A stretch of DNA of 32,554 nt from Burkholderiaceae bacterium (GTDB lineage: Bacteria > Pseudomonadota > Gammaproteobacteria > Burkholderiales > Burkholderiaceae_B). The notes below the pieces were generated by a model, which saw only the letters and a list, made by a program, of their open reading frames with translations, had not been told where the DNA came from and did no database searches. Numbering within the stretch: position 1 is the first letter of the stretch; each line of letters begins with the position of its first letter. The position numbers were made by a program, and so were the translations under genes. The DNA lies in assembly GCA_029866055.1 (NCBI GenBank), contig JARXAG010000037.1:1-32554 (forward strand), given 5' to 3'. Of the stretch, positions 16,948 to 27,365 are shown in pieces.

Positions 16948-17745
16948 CTATTTTTTTGGCGCGATGCCAAGCGCTTTTTCATCGGCCGGTGCGGCCCCAA
17001 AGTCTTCGTAGTTCGGTAGAGTCTGGGCCTCAGCGGTGGCTCCGGCAACTTGAGCCTGACGCCGCTTTAGGTAGGCATCACGTATGAAGCTGTAGCGGTC
17101 TAGCGCGGTACGGTCAATCGTGTTTGTGACTGCGAGCAGTGCCTCTCGGCGCTCGATCACCTCAAGACCATAAATTGAATTACGAACATCGATGTTCGTA
17201 ATCAACGAACCATACCCGAACTGATTCACATAGATATCAACGGCTCGGCCCGCACCGTCTCTGAGGGTCGAGGAGCCCATAATCGGCAGTACAAGGTAAG
17301 GACCAGAGTCGAGCCCCCAAACCCCAAGCGTGACACCAAAGTCGTTAGGAATTCGTTTGGCGCCAGTTTGACTCGCTAAATCCAAACAACCCCCAAGCCC
17401 CATCGTCGAGTTGAGTAAGACGCGGCCAAAGGTATTCAGTGCATCGGCTTGGCGCCCTTGAAGCGAACTGTTAAACCAAGACCATACGTCACCGAGGTTT
17501 AAAAAGACGTTGTTGATACAGGTGCGAACAGGTTGCGGCACGACAAAGGCGTACGCTTCAGCGGCCGGTTTTAACACTGCGCGATCGATCGCATCGTTGA
17601 ACTCGAAGACCGCTCGGTTTGAGGCCTCGAGCGGGTCAGCGGGGTTGGCTGGGGCTGTTGAGCGCGTAGCGCAGCCCGATAACATCACCAAGGCGAGTGC
17701 GCACAGCGCTCGGCTAAATTGTTGAGTAAAAAAACGAGTGCGCAT
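16948..17745 (-). CDS. mlaA: Outer-membrane lipoprotein MlaA (VacJ)
   Basis: Outer-membrane lipoprotein that extracts mislocalised phospholipid from the outer leaflet. The 265-residue precursor has a lipoprotein signal ending LVMLSGC with the lipobox cysteine near residue 24. The VacJ signature follows: DPLEASNRAVFEFNDAIDRA, FLNLGDVWSWFNSSLQGR, LNSTMGLGGCLDLA, DFGVTLGVWGLDSGPYLVLP. It has a 30-residue C-terminal extension rich in Ala/Gln. Its presence within the mla operon, rather than elsewhere as in E. coli, is a betaproteobacterial feature. Confidence 0.96.
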   Translation of the reverse strand: MRTRFFTQQFSRALCALALVMLSGCATRSTAPANPADPLEASNRAVFEFNDAIDRAVLKPAAEAYAFVVPQPVRTCINNVFLNLGDVWSWFNSSLQGRQADALNTFGRVLLNSTMGLGGCLDLASQTGAKRIPNDFGVTLGVWGLDSGPYLVLPIMGSSTLRDGAGRAVDIYVNQFGYGSLITNIDVRNSIYGLEVIERREALLAVTNTIDRTALDRYSFIRDAYLKRRQAQVAGATAEAQTLPNYEDFGAAPADEKALGIAPKK

Positions 17746-17757
17746 GATGCTTGACCG

Positions 17758-18273
17758 TTATTGAGAGAGTTTGGGCGACTTGGGTGCGGGGGCTGATTCG
17801 GTGCCTTGGGGCGTGCCTTGTTTTTCAGCAGACGAGTATAAGAATTGACTGATCAGGCTTTCAAGGACGATCGCGCTTTGCGTAAACTGAAGCGTGCCAC
17901 CCGCGACCAGGTTGGCGTCATCGCCACCCGCTTCAAGGCCGATATATTGTTCGCCTAACAAGCCCGAGGTTAAAATCTTGGCTGAAGAATCTTTCGGGAA
18001 ACGATAGTTCTTTTCGATTTGAACGGTCACGACCGCCTGAAAGGTTTTTTCATCTAGAGCGATGCTGGCAACGCGTCCGACCACGACGCCCGCACTTTTT
18101 ACCGGCGCACGCACCTTGAGCCCGCCGATGTTGTCGAACTTTGCCGACAGAGCGTAGGTGGGGGCAAACGAGAAGCTGCTGAGGTTGCCGGCTCGTAAGG
18201 CTAGAAAAGAGAGCGCGATTGCGCCTAACAAGATAAAGAGCCCTACCCACCAGTCTGTTTTTTCGTTTGACAT
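17758..18273 (-). CDS. mlaD: MCE-domain phospholipid transport protein MlaD
   Basis: Inner-membrane-anchored periplasmic ring protein of the MlaFEDB complex. The 171-residue protein has one N-terminal helix (WWVGLFILLGAIALSFLALR, about 8-27) and an MCE domain starting LSAKFDNIGGLKVRAPVKSA with the conserved VGRV and LTSGLLGEQYIGLEAGG segments. The Ser/Pro-rich C-terminus is non-conserved. Start ATG at 18273 has AAAGGG upstream, 11 bases after the mlaE stop. Confidence 0.96.
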   Translation of the reverse strand: MSNEKTDWWVGLFILLGAIALSFLALRAGNLSSFSFAPTYALSAKFDNIGGLKVRAPVKSAGVVVGRVASIALDEKTFQAVVTVQIEKNYRFPKDSSAKILTSGLLGEQYIGLEAGGDDANLVAGGTLQFTQSAIVLESLISQFLYSSAEKQGTPQGTESAPAPKSPKLSQ

Positions 18274-18284
18274 TATTTGACCCT

Positions 18285-19070
18285 TTAATTGCTGAACATC
18301 AGCGCAGTCAGTAGAAAATCAAGCCCCAAGACCGCGAGCGAGCCGGTCACAACGGTACGAGTGGTGGCACGCGCCACCCCCTCAGGTGTTGGACGAGCCT
18401 GCCAGCCTTCGTAGAGGGCGATCAGCGTCACTGCTACCCCAAAGATGATACTTTTTATGACGCCGTTCAACACATCATTGAAGACGTCGACACCGCTTTG
18501 CATTTGTGACCAAAAGGCACCGGTATCGATACCAATTAGAAGCACACCGACCACCCAGCCTCCGATAATCCCGACCATTGAGAATACAGCAGCCAAAACA
18601 GGCATTGCAATGACTCCGCCCCAAAAGCGTGGGACAAAGACTCGTCTGATTGGGTCGACGGCCATGACTTCCATCGCGGCTAATTGTTCACCGGCTTTCA
18701 TTAAGCCAATCTCAGCAGTGAGCGAGGTGCCGGCGCGTCCGGCAAAGAGCAGTGCGGTAATGACTGGGCCGAGCTCACGTGTCAATGAGAGCGCGACCAG
18801 CAAGCCAAGCGCCTCTTCAGAGCCGTAGCGGTTCAGGGTGTAATAGCCCTGTAATCCTAAAACAAATCCAACGAATAAACCCGAGACAATAATGATGAGC
18901 AAAGAAAAATTGCCGATGAAATGCACTTGTTGAGACACGAGCCGCGGGCGGCTAAACACGATGCTGCTGCGTTGCAACAGCATGAAAAAGAAACGCGTAA
19001 ACAGGCCCAGCCCAGCGAGACGCTCGCGCGCCTGTTTGCCAAGATGGGCTAAAAAGTTAGATTGACTCAT
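18285..19070 (-). CDS. mlaE: Phospholipid ABC transporter permease MlaE
   Basis: Integral membrane subunit of the MlaFEDB complex. From ATG 19070 the protein has 261 residues beginning MSQSNFLAHLGKQARERLAG and contains the MlaE/YrbE core: GLFVGFVLGLQGYYTLNRYG, ELGPVITALLFAGRAGTSLT, AEIGLMKAGEQLAAMEVMAV and DPIRRVFVPRFWGGVIAMP. The start overlaps the mlaF stop by four bases; a longer frame into mlaF would add nine non-conserved residues. Confidence 0.96.
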   Translation of the reverse strand: MSQSNFLAHLGKQARERLAGLGLFTRFFFMLLQRSSIVFSRPRLVSQQVHFIGNFSLLIIIVSGLFVGFVLGLQGYYTLNRYGSEEALGLLVALSLTRELGPVITALLFAGRAGTSLTAEIGLMKAGEQLAAMEVMAVDPIRRVFVPRFWGGVIAMPVLAAVFSMVGIIGGWVVGVLLIGIDTGAFWSQMQSGVDVFNDVLNGVIKSIIFGVAVTLIALYEGWQARPTPEGVARATTRTVVTGSLAVLGLDFLLTALMFSN

Positions 19071-19900
19071 GCCTGTGTGCCTGTGCGAGCAAGCCAAGCT
19101 TCAAAGGCAGGGGTGACGGGGTAGTCGAAAGCAACCGGGCCGTCGGCATGCCCGTGTAAAAACTGCTGAACATAGGGGTCAGTCGAGGCACCGAGCGTGG
19201 CCGGTGTGCCGTGCGCTTTCAGTTCACCCTGACCGACCAGATAAACGTGATCAGCAATCGCAAAGGACTCGGCGATGTCGTGGGTAATGACCACGGAGGC
19301 GCAGCCTAAGCGGTCAGAGAGGCTGCGAATTAAGCGCGCTGTGATGCCGAGCGAGATTGGGTCAAGGCCAGCAAAGGGCTCGTCATACAGAACCAGTTCA
19401 GGTTCTAGCACCACTGCGCGTGCGAGCGCGACGCGGCGCGCCATACCACCAGAAATTTCAGATACCTTTAGATGCGCGGCAGCACGCAAACCCACTGCGT
19501 TGAGCTTTTCGAGCACGCGCTCGGTGAGTTGCGTGGCTGACAGACTGAGGTGCTCACGCAGCGGAAATGCGACGTTTTCGAAGACGTTTAGGTCGGTGAA
19601 CAGCGCACCCTGCTGAAACAACACCCCCATGCGCTGGCGCAGTGATTGCAACAGCGGGCGATCGGCATGCGCGAGATTTTGCCCAAATAGGGTGATGGTG
19701 CCCTGTCGCGCGACGAGTTGGCCAGTGGCCGCGCGCAACAAGGTGGTTTTGCCCGACCCCGAGCCACCCATCATGGCCACGACTTGCCCTGGCAAGACCT
19801 CGAGCGAGATCTCGCGCAGAACCGTGAAGTCGCCGTAGCCTAGCGAAACACCTTCAAGGCGTAGCACGGGTTGGTGTGAGTTCTGAGGGGGCGTCAGCAT
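19067..19900 (-). CDS. mlaF: Phospholipid ABC transporter ATP-binding protein MlaF
   Basis: ATPase powering the Mla lipid transporter. The 277-residue protein has Walker A GGSGSGKT (45-52), the signature ISGGMARRVALARAV (about 149-163), Walker B ELVLYDEPFAGLD (168-180), and the H-loop in VVITHDIAE. The C-terminal tail (FLHGHADGPVAFDYP) resembles the MlaF extension that in E. coli stabilises the dimer. It is the first gene of the long minus-strand unit. No strong ribosome site is seen before ATG 19900. Confidence 0.95.
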   Translation of the reverse strand: MLTPPQNSHQPVLRLEGVSLGYGDFTVLREISLEVLPGQVVAMMGGSGSGKTTLLRAATGQLVARQGTITLFGQNLAHADRPLLQSLRQRMGVLFQQGALFTDLNVFENVAFPLREHLSLSATQLTERVLEKLNAVGLRAAAHLKVSEISGGMARRVALARAVVLEPELVLYDEPFAGLDPISLGITARLIRSLSDRLGCASVVITHDIAESFAIADHVYLVGQGELKAHGTPATLGASTDPYVQQFLHGHADGPVAFDYPVTPAFEAWLARTGTQA

Positions 19901-19977
19901 GTTGAACCAAAGGGATCAGAGCAAAATCCAGGCGCTGAACGGTACGGCGCAGCTGGGCAGTCAGGCTCAGGCTCTCA

Positions 19978-20005
19978 ATTGTAACGCCCACACAGAAAGT
20001 TGTAA
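19978..20005 (-). promoter_or_regulatory. Candidate promoter for the mla-murA-his-tat unit
   Basis: On the minus strand, TTACAA (20005-20000) and TACAAT (19983-19978, five of six consensus bases) are spaced 16 bases apart, 78 bases before the mlaF start. This is the best sigma-70-like pair in the 141-base gap after the Bug gene. A run of eight G/C bases (20019-20026) lies just upstream. Confidence 0.45.
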
Positions 20006-20041
20006 CACTCCCTTATTAGGGGGGGGTAGCGATCTCGGTAC

Positions 20042-21049
20042 TTACTGCGGTTGAATATTTGCCGACTTAATGACTTTGGCCCATTTAGCGGTTTCTGAGG
20101 CAATAAACTGCGCAAAGGCTTCGGGCGTGCCACCGCCGACCTGACTGGCAGCATCGGAGATCTGTTTGACCACCTCAGGATCGAGCAAGATTTCGTTGAG
20201 TACCGCATTGAGCTTGGAGATGATGGTTGCTGGCGTGCCGCCTGGAGCGATGATGCCTTGCCAGTTGTAGGACTCGAAGTTAGGGATGCCGAGTTCGACC
20301 ATCGTCGGTACGTCTGGCAAAAGTGCCAGACGTTTGGTCGAAGTCACGGCGAGTGGGTGTATTTTTTGGCCCTTGATGGCGGGGAGGGCGGCGTAGCCCA
20401 TCTCAAACATCATACTCAAGTGCCCAGCCATCAGGTCGGTGGCGGCCGGCGCACCACCTTTATATGGCACATGCACGATATCAATGTTGGCGAGGTTACG
20501 AAACATTTCACCAGAGAGATGATGCGCGCCACCGATACCTGACGAGCCAAAGGTCAGTTTGCCCGGATCTTTTTTAGCTAAAGCAATCAGGTCAGTTAAG
20601 TTTTTAACGGGCAGGTTATTGGCCACACTCAGCACTAAGGGGCTGTTTTCAATCAAAATGACCGGGGCCAGGTCTTTTTGAGGATTGTAGGGCAGCATGG
20701 TCATCAAGGTCGGATTCACCGCCAGTGGCGCCAGATTGCCCGAACCGATCGTGTGGCCATCAGCCGGCGCCTTGGCGATCAAGGATGTACCAATCACACC
20801 ACCCGCGCCGCTCTTGTTTTCGACCACGACCGACTGGCCAAGCTTTTCGGTGAGCTTGCGCGCCAACAGTCGCATGCGCGTGTCAGAGAAGCCGCCCGCT
20901 GCATAGGGAACAATTAAGGTAATGCTTTTGGCGGGCCAAGCCTGCGCACTCGCTGAACTGGCTGGTGTTTGAGCCACAGCAGTCGATAGGCCAGAGATGG
21001 CCAAGAGGCTCACCGCAATTGAACAGAGGCGTTTAACGGGGTAGATCAT
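20042..21049 (-). CDS. Bug-family (TctC-like) periplasmic solute-binding protein
   Basis: Periplasmic receptor of the tripartite tricarboxylate transporter family. About 335 residues from ATG 21049, chosen because GGAG lies 7 bases upstream (an in-frame TTG two codons earlier is too close to it). A signal peptide (LCSIAVSLLAISGLSTAVAQ) is followed by the Bug signatures WPAKSITLIVPYAAGGFSD, VVVENKSGAGGVIG, VHVPYKGGAPAATDLMAGH and PDVPTMVELGIPNFES. Here residue AAGGFSD takes the place where AAGGxxD binds the ligand carboxylate in known structures. It lies 23 bases after gltD on the same strand with no tctA/tctB membrane genes, so it is an orphan receptor whose ligand is unknown; a dicarboxylate or amino acid is plausible from context only. 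Confidence 0.93.
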   Translation of the reverse strand: MIYPVKRLCSIAVSLLAISGLSTAVAQTPASSASAQAWPAKSITLIVPYAAGGFSDTRMRLLARKLTEKLGQSVVVENKSGAGGVIGTSLIAKAPADGHTIGSGNLAPLAVNPTLMTMLPYNPQKDLAPVILIENSPLVLSVANNLPVKNLTDLIALAKKDPGKLTFGSSGIGGAHHLSGEMFRNLANIDIVHVPYKGGAPAATDLMAGHLSMMFEMGYAALPAIKGQKIHPLAVTSTKRLALLPDVPTMVELGIPNFESYNWQGIIAPGGTPATIISKLNAVLNEILLDPEVVKQISDAASQVGGGTPEAFAQFIASETAKWAKVIKSANIQPQ

Positions 21050-21072
21050 TGACAATCTCCGGCTGGTTTGGC

Positions 21073-22539
21073 TTAGCGAGGTAAGTCGCTTGTACCCATT
21101 AAAAATTCATCAACTGAGCGTGCGCATTGGCGACCTTCTCGTATCGCCCAAACTACCAGCGACTGACCGCGTCGCATGTCCCCGGCCGCAAAGACCTTTG
21201 CAAGATTGGTGCGGTAATCGTCAGTGTTGGCGCGCACGTTACCGCGCGCATCTTGATCGACGCCAAAGGCCGTCAAGATATTACTCACGGGGGCGACAAA
21301 GCCCATGGCCAGCAGAACGAGATCCGCTTGAATATCGAATTCAGAGCCTTTGACCTCTTGCATCTTCATCTGGCCTGATGTTTCGTCTTTGATCCATTCG
21401 ACGCGAGCCGCGACAAGCTTTTCGACTTTGCCACCTTTGCCTGCCAAAGATTTACTTGTGATTGCCCAGTCGCGGTCGGCACCTTCTTCGTGCGATGACG
21501 AGGTGCGCAATTTTGCAGGCCAGTAAGGCCAAGTCATCGCTTTGTTCTCGCTCTCGGGCGGGCGTGGCATCAATTCAATTTGTGTGACGGATTTGGCGCC
21601 ATGGCGGTTACTGGTGCCGACACAATCTGAGCCGGTATCGCCACCACCAATTACGACCACATGCTTGCCTTTGGCCAGCACTTGCGAACTGAGCTTGTCG
21701 CCGGCGACGACTTTGTTTTGCGGACGCAAGAAATCCATCGCGTACATCACGCCGTCGAGCTCGCGACCGGCAATTGGTAAGTCGCGCGGAGTCTCACAGC
21801 CGCCAGTTAACACCACGGCATCAAACTCTTTTTGCAAATCCGCTGGAGTTTTAACGGTGAGGTCTTTGCTAGGGGCTTGTGCGGCCTCGCCAATGTAATG
21901 CGAGGTTTTGAACGTGACGCCTTCAGCTTGCATTTGAGTGATACGCTGATCAATCAAGGTTTTTTCAAGTTTGAAATCGGGTATGCCATAGCGCAGCAAG
22001 CCACCGATACGATCATTTTTTTCAAAGACGGTCACGGCATGACCGACACGTGCGAGCTGTTGCGCGCAGGCTAAGCCTGCTGGACCCGAACCAATCACCG
22101 CAACCGTTTTACCGGTTTTGTGAGCGGGCGGCTGGGGCACAACCCATCCTTCGGCCCATCCTTTGTCAATAATTGCATGCTCAATGGATTTGATCCCAAC
22201 GGCATCATCATTAATGTTCAGTGTGCAAGCCGCTTCGCAAGGCGCGGGGCAAATACGCCCCGTAAATTCTGGAAAATTGTTGGTCGAGTGAAGCACATCC
22301 AGAGCCCCGCGCCAGTTTTGGCGAAATACGAGGTCGTTCCAGTCGGGGATGATGTTGTTCACGGGGCAGCCGTTATTGCAAAACGGTATGCCGCAATCCA
22401 TGCAGCGCGCCGCTTGTTTGCCCGCTTGCTCATCCGAGAGATGCAAGACGAATTCGCGCCAATGTTTGAGGCGACTCGTAGGCGCTTCAGACGCCTCTTG
22501 CAGACGATCGTGCTCTAAAAAGCCAGTGATTTTTCCCAT
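21073..22539 (-). CDS. gltD: Glutamate synthase (NADPH) small subunit
   Basis: Oxidises NADPH and passes electrons to GltB for reductive synthesis of glutamate from glutamine and 2-oxoglutarate. The 488-residue protein begins [16 protein letters not shown] and has the N-terminal 4Fe-4S cysteine cluster ([20 protein letters not shown], then CPAPCEAAC), an [17 protein letters not shown] motif and an [18 protein letters not shown] motif. The start ATG at 22539 is 9 bases after the gltB stop, and its ribosome site AAGGAA overlaps that stop codon, indicating coupled translation. Confidence 0.97.
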   Translation of the reverse strand: MGKITGFLEHDRLQEASEAPTSRLKHWREFVLHLSDEQAGKQAARCMDCGIPFCNNGCPVNNIIPDWNDLVFRQNWRGALDVLHSTNNFPEFTGRICPAPCEAACTLNINDDAVGIKSIEHAIIDKGWAEGWVVPQPPAHKTGKTVAVIGSGPAGLACAQQLARVGHAVTVFEKNDRIGGLLRYGIPDFKLEKTLIDQRITQMQAEGVTFKTSHYIGEAAQAPSKDLTVKTPADLQKEFDAVVLTGGCETPRDLPIAGRELDGVMYAMDFLRPQNKVVAGDKLSSQVLAKGKHVVVIGGGDTGSDCVGTSNRHGAKSVTQIELMPRPPESENKAMTWPYWPAKLRTSSSHEEGADRDWAITSKSLAGKGGKVEKLVAARVEWIKDETSGQMKMQEVKGSEFDIQADLVLLAMGFVAPVSNILTAFGVDQDARGNVRANTDDYRTNLAKVFAAGDMRRGQSLVVWAIREGRQCARSVDEFLMGTSDLPR

Positions 22540-22548
22540 GATGATTCC

Positions 22549-25500
22549 TTATGCTGCTTTGGGTTGTGGATTGGCAGCGCGCCACATCTCGCCAAGGGCG
22601 CGCTTGTAATCCACAGGCATGATTTTGATGAATTTACCGCGTGCGTTTTCCCAGTGGCTGACTAAGTCGCGTGCGCCAAAACTACCGGTGTAACGGAAAT
22701 GGTTTTCAACCAATCGTTTGAGGATCGCTTCGTCGGTTTCGCGCGCATCGTTGCGGCCCAAGCTGTGCCAGATGTCGATACCTTGTGTCTTCTCTTGTTC
22801 AGCAGAAGACAGCACGGGCTCGATCGCGACCATGCTCAGATTGCAACGTTCAGCAAAGGTACGCTCTGGATCCCAGACATAGGCGACGCCACCCGACATG
22901 CCGGCCGCGAAGTTGCGCCCGGTTGCGCCCAACACCACGACGGTGCCGCCAGTCATGTACTCGCAACCATGGTCGCCCGTGCCTTCGACAACTGCCGCGG
23001 CACCCGAGTTGCGCACGGCAAAGCGCTCGCCAGCAACGCCGTTGAAATAGGCCTCGCCACCCGTGGCGCCGTATAGCACCGTGTTACCGATAATGATGTG
23101 GTCAGTTCCTAAACCACGAAAATCGTTAGGTGAGCGTACGATGATTCGACCGCCCGACAAACCTTTACCAACGTAGTCGTTGCCTTCACCCACTAAATCG
23201 AGTGTGATGCCACGAGCCAAGAAGGCGCCAAAGCTTTGGCCGGCTGTGCCGTTGCACTGAATATGGATGGTGTCGTCGGGCAGACCTTCATCACCATAGC
23301 GTGTGGCGATTCGCCCAGACAACATCGCGCCAATCGTGCGATTACGATTACGTACCGGTACGATGAAGGACACTTTTTCACCGCGTTCGATCGCAGGCTT
23401 GCTGCGCTCAATCAGTTCGTGATCAAGCGCCGACTCAAGGCCGTGGTCTTGTGTTTCGAGCTGACGGCGTGGGCTGTCGTTGGCGGGCTGGTAAAACACA
23501 CGACTGAAATCCAGGCCGTGGGCCTTCCAGTGCTCGATGCCCGAGCGGGTATCGAGCAGATCGACACGGCCGACCAATTCGTCGAACGTGCGAATGCCCA
23601 GCTGAGCCATGATTTCGCGAACCTCTTCGGCCACAAAAAAGAAGTAGTTCACAACGTTTTCTGGCTTGCCTTGAAATTTTTGACGTAAGACTGGGTCTTG
23701 CGTGGCGACACCAACAGGGCAGGTGTTCAGATGGCATTTGCGCATCATGATGCAGCCCTCAACGACTAGAGGCGCTGTTGCAAAGCCGAATTCGTCAGCC
23801 CCGAGCAGTGCGCCAATTGCAACGTCGCGGCCTGTTTTCATTTGACCGTCGGCCTGCACGCGAATACGGCTGCGCAGTTTGTTGAGCATCAGCGTTTGTT
23901 GCGTCTCGGCCAGGCCAAGCTCCCAAGGCGTGCCAGCGTGCTTGATGGATGAAACAGGAGACGCACCCGTGCCGCCGTCATGCCCTGAGATGGTGACGTG
24001 ATCTGCCTTCGCTTTGGCGACGCCAGCAGCGACCGTACCGACACCAACCTCAGAAACAAGCTTGACTGAAATTGAAGCGCGCGCATTGACGTTTTTAAGG
24101 TCGTGAATCAGCTGTGCCAAATCTTCGATCGAGTAAATGTCGTGGTGCGGAGGTGGTGAAATAAGACCAACGCCAGGCACCGAGCAGCGCAACTTAGCGA
24201 TGTACTCTGAAACTTTATGACCAGGTAATTGACCGCCCTCACCAGGCTTGGCCCCTTGCGCCATTTTGATCTGGATTTGATCTGCGCTTGAGAGGTATTC
24301 GGCACTGACGCCAAAGCGCCCCGAGGCAACCTGCTTAATCTTAGAGCGCATCGAATCGCCAGCTTGCAAGGGCACGTCAGCGGCAATCCGATCGGCGCCA
24401 AGCTCAGAGGCGAGGGTAGCGCCTGCGAGAATGCCACTGTTGCCGGTACGCAATTCGTTACGGTAGCGCAGCTCGTCTTCGCCGCCTTCGCCGGTGTTTG
24501 ATTTTCCGCCAATTCGATTCATGGCAACGGCGAGAACCGAGTGCGCTTCTGTTGAAATCGAACCAAGCGACATTGCACCGGTTGCAAAGCGTTTGACAAT
24601 CTCTTTGGCGGATTCAACTTCGTCGATCGCGATGGCACGCGCCGGATCCACCTTGAATTCAAAGAGGCCGCGCAAGGTCATGTGACGCTTGCTTTGATCG
24701 TTAATCAACTGCGCGTATTCTTTGTATGTACGGTAGTTATTCGCACGCGTGGCGTGTTGCAATTTAGCGATCGAATCAGGCGTCCACATGTGGTCTTCGC
24801 CGCGGACACGGTAGGCGTACTCGCCACCCGCATCCAAGGCGTTTGCCAACACCGGATCGTTACCAAAGGCCGCACGATGAGTGCGCAAGGCCTCTTCGGC
24901 AACTTCAAAAATACCGATACCTTCGATCGTGCTGGCGGTGCCTGAAAAGTATTTGTTGACTAAGGCTGTGCGCAAGCCAACCGCTTCGAAAATTTGCGCG
25001 CCGCAGTACGACATGTAAGTCGAGATGCCCATTTTGGACATGACTTTATTGAGGCCTTTGCCGATTGCTTTGATGTAGTTTTTTTCTGCTTTGTCAGGCG
25101 TGACCGACATGTCTTTCAAGCTTTCTAGAGCAAGAAAAGGATGGATGGCCTCGGCCCCGTAGCCGCCCAGCAAGGCAAAATGATGTACCTCGCGCGCTGA
25201 GCCTGTTTCAACGACCAAGCCAGTGTTGGTGCGTAACCCTTCGCGAATCAGGTGCTGATGAATCGCAGAGGTGGCGAGCAAGGCTGGGATCGCAACGCGC
25301 TCGTGATCAACCGCGCGGTCGGTTAGGATCAGGACATTAAAGCCGGTGTTCACGGCGTCAACGGCGCGTGCACAAAGCGCTGCGATGCGCGCCTCAATCC
25401 CCTGCGCGCCCCACGAAGCAGGATAGGTGATATCCAACGCAAAGCTGCGAAACTTGTCGCCCGTAAGCTCGGCAATTGAACGCAACTGGGCCATTTCGGC

Positions 25501-27285
25501 CACGTCAAGAACGGGCTGCGTCACTTCAAGACGTAACGGTGGATTGACGTTGTTGATATCGAGCAGGTTGGGCTTAGGTCCGATGAACGAGACCAAGGAC
25601 ATCACCATTTGCTCGCGAATTGGGTCGATCGGCGGGTTAGTCACCTGCGCAAACAACTGACGAAAGTAATTGTAAAAAGGTTTTGCACGGCTCGACAAAA
25701 TCGCCAACGGCGCGTCGTTACCCATCGAACCAATTGATTCTTCACCTGTCTCGGCCATCACCTCAAGAATGAATTTGTAATCTTCTTGCGTCCAGCCAAA
25801 AGCTTGTTGACGGTCTAACAATGTGTTCTTTGTATGGATCAGTGCGGCGCTTTGCGGCGCGGGTAAGGATTCAAGCTTGACGCGCAGGCGATCAATCCAC
25901 TGGCGATAGGGCCGCGAGTTTGCCAGCTGTGATTTGATCTCAGCATCGTCAATGATTCGGCCTTGTTCAAGGTCGATTAAAAACATTTTCCCTGGTTGCA
26001 GGCGCCATTTTTTGACGATACGATTTTCTGGGATCGGAAGCGTGCCGGCCTCAGAGGCCATGATCACCATGTCGTCATCAGTGATGAGGTAACGTGCGGG
26101 GCGCAAACCGTTGCGGTCAAGCGTCGCACCAATTTGACGGCCATCGGTAAACGCGACGGCTGCGGGGCCGTCCCAGGGCTCCATCATTGCGGCGTGATAT
26201 TCATAGAAGGCACGACGGCTCGCGTCCATGTGTGTGTGTTGTTCCCAGGCCTCTGGAATCATCATCATCATGGCGTGTGCGAGCGAGTAGCCTGACATGA
26301 CCAACAACTCAAGGCAGTTGTCGAAGGTGGCTGTGTCGGATTGTCCTTCGTAGACAATCGGGTAAAGTTTTTGCAGATCTTCACCGAGCACGGCAGATTG
26401 CATCATGCCTTCGCGCGCGCGCAACCAGTTGAAATTGCCTTTGACAGTGTTGATCTCGCCGTTGTGCGCGATCATGCGGTAGGGGTGCGCGAGCGGCCAA
26501 GCTGGAAACGTGTTGGTCGAAAAGCGCTGGTGGACTAAGGCCACGGCGGATACGGTTAGGGGATCTGCCAAGTCGCGATAGTAGCGACCCACTTGATCGG
26601 CAAGCAGCAAGCCTTTGTAGACAATCGTGCGTACCGAAGCCGAAGGAACAAAGTACTCTTGGCCGTGCACTAAGCCCATGGCTTGGATGGCGTGGCTGGC
26701 AGTTTTGCGAATAACGTACAGTTTGCGCTCGAGGGCGTCAGGCACCATCACGTCGGCACCACGGCCAATGAATAGCTGGCGTATGACGGGCTCGCAGGCG
26801 CGCACGGTTGGCGACATAGGCATGTCGGCATCAACCGGCACATCGCGCCAGCCCAATACAACTTGTTTCTCAGCACGTACAGCGCGCTCGAGTTCTTGTT
26901 CACAGGCTAAACGCGAGGCGATTTCTTTGGGCAAAAACACCATGGCCACACCGTACTCGCCAGGGGCGGGCAGCACGACGCCTTGACGGGCGAGTTCTTG
27001 GCGAAAGAAAGCGTCGGGAATCTGGATCAAGATGCCCGCACCGTCGCCCATCAGCTTGTCGGCACCTACGGCGCCGCGATGGTCAAGGTTTTCAAGAATT
27101 TTTAGACCTTGTTGAACGATTGAGTGGCTTTTTAACCCCTTGATGTGCGCGACAAACCCGACACCGCAGGCATCGTGTTCGTTGGCGGGCGAGTAGAGGC
27201 CTTGCGCTTTGGGCAAGCCAACCACAGGGGTTGCCGCAGTCTGTTTAACGGCTGCGGGTTGAAATGTTAAGGGAAACGTTTGCAT
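22549..27285 (-). CDS. gltB: Glutamate synthase (NADPH) large subunit
   Basis: Hydrolyses glutamine and channels the ammonia to an FMN site where glutamate is formed. The ATG at 27285, with AGGAG about 8 bases upstream, gives 1578 residues; a longer frame from 27360 would start inside the promoter region. The N-terminal nucleophile of the mature enzyme is Cys40 in [15 protein letters not shown], so a propeptide of 39 residues is expected. Next come the amidotransferase domain ([20 protein letters not shown]), the central domain, the FMN-binding synthase domain ([30 protein letters not shown]), the 3Fe-4S cysteines ([15 protein letters not shown]) and the C-terminal beta-helix with GxxGG repeats ([11 protein letters not shown]). 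Confidence 0.97.
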   Translation of the reverse strand: MQTFPLTFQPAAVKQTAATPVVGLPKAQGLYSPANEHDACGVGFVAHIKGLKSHSIVQQGLKILENLDHRGAVGADKLMGDGAGILIQIPDAFFRQELARQGVVLPAPGEYGVAMVFLPKEIASRLACEQELERAVRAEKQVVLGWRDVPVDADMPMSPTVRACEPVIRQLFIGRGADVMVPDALERKLYVIRKTASHAIQAMGLVHGQEYFVPSASVRTIVYKGLLLADQVGRYYRDLADPLTVSAVALVHQRFSTNTFPAWPLAHPYRMIAHNGEINTVKGNFNWLRAREGMMQSAVLGEDLQKLYPIVYEGQSDTATFDNCLELLVMSGYSLAHAMMMMIPEAWEQHTHMDASRRAFYEYHAAMMEPWDGPAAVAFTDGRQIGATLDRNGLRPARYLITDDDMVIMASEAGTLPIPENRIVKKWRLQPGKMFLIDLEQGRIIDDAEIKSQLANSRPYRQWIDRLRVKLESLPAPQSAALIHTKNTLLDRQQAFGWTQEDYKFILEVMAETGEESIGSMGNDAPLAILSSRAKPFYNYFRQLFAQVTNPPIDPIREQMVMSLVSFIGPKPNLLDINNVNPPLRLEVTQPVLDVAEMAQLRSIAELTGDKFRSFALDITYPASWGAQGIEARIAALCARAVDAVNTGFNVLILTDRAVDHERVAIPALLATSAIHQHLIREGLRTNTGLVVETGSAREVHHFALLGGYGAEAIHPFLALESLKDMSVTPDKAEKNYIKAIGKGLNKVMSKMGISTYMSYCGAQIFEAVGLRTALVNKYFSGTASTIEGIGIFEVAEEALRTHRAAFGNDPVLANALDAGGEYAYRVRGEDHMWTPDSIAKLQHATRANNYRTYKEYAQLINDQSKRHMTLRGLFEFKVDPARAIAIDEVESAKEIVKRFATGAMSLGSISTEAHSVLAVAMNRIGGKSNTGEGGEDELRYRNELRTGNSGILAGATLASELGADRIAADVPLQAGDSMRSKIKQVASGRFGVSAEYLSSADQIQIKMAQGAKPGEGGQLPGHKVSEYIAKLRCSVPGVGLISPPPHHDIYSIEDLAQLIHDLKNVNARASISVKLVSEVGVGTVAAGVAKAKADHVTISGHDGGTGASPVSSIKHAGTPWELGLAETQQTLMLNKLRSRIRVQADGQMKTGRDVAIGALLGADEFGFATAPLVVEGCIMMRKCHLNTCPVGVATQDPVLRQKFQGKPENVVNYFFFVAEEVREIMAQLGIRTFDELVGRVDLLDTRSGIEHWKAHGLDFSRVFYQPANDSPRRQLETQDHGLESALDHELIERSKPAIERGEKVSFIVPVRNRNRTIGAMLSGRIATRYGDEGLPDDTIHIQCNGTAGQSFGAFLARGITLDLVGEGNDYVGKGLSGGRIIVRSPNDFRGLGTDHIIIGNTVLYGATGGEAYFNGVAGERFAVRNSGAAAVVEGTGDHGCEYMTGGTVVVLGATGRNFAAGMSGGVAYVWDPERTFAERCNLSMVAIEPVLSSAEQEKTQGIDIWHSLGRNDARETDEAILKRLVENHFRYTGSFGARDLVSHWENARGKFIKIMPVDYKRALGEMWRAANPQPKAA

Positions 27286-27313
27286 AAGGTGCTCCTGAAC
27301 CACTACAGGCATG

Positions 27314-27360
27314 TTGCAGTGCGAGGGGGAGACGATACGCCTGAAAATGCGGCACTGCAA
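27314..27360 (-). promoter_or_regulatory. Candidate gltB promoter embedded in a 9-bp inverted repeat
   Basis: On the minus strand TTGCAG (27360-27355) and TATCGT (27337-27332) are spaced 17 bases apart, about 47 bases before the gltB start. The same -35 hexamer is part of a perfect 9-bp inverted repeat, TTGCAGTGC (27314-27322) and GCACTGCAA (27352-27360), 29 bases apart, which brackets the -10 box. Such an arrangement could bind a regulator at both ends of the promoter; no known glt regulator motif is claimed. Confidence 0.45.
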
Positions 27361-27365
27361 GGGGA

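Noticed and set aside
23236-23688. 150-codon open frame on the plus strand inside gltB, with others nearby (22699-23076)
   Set aside because: Antisense to well-conserved gltB domains, no recognisable family, no ribosome site; typical shadow frames in GC-rich coding DNA.
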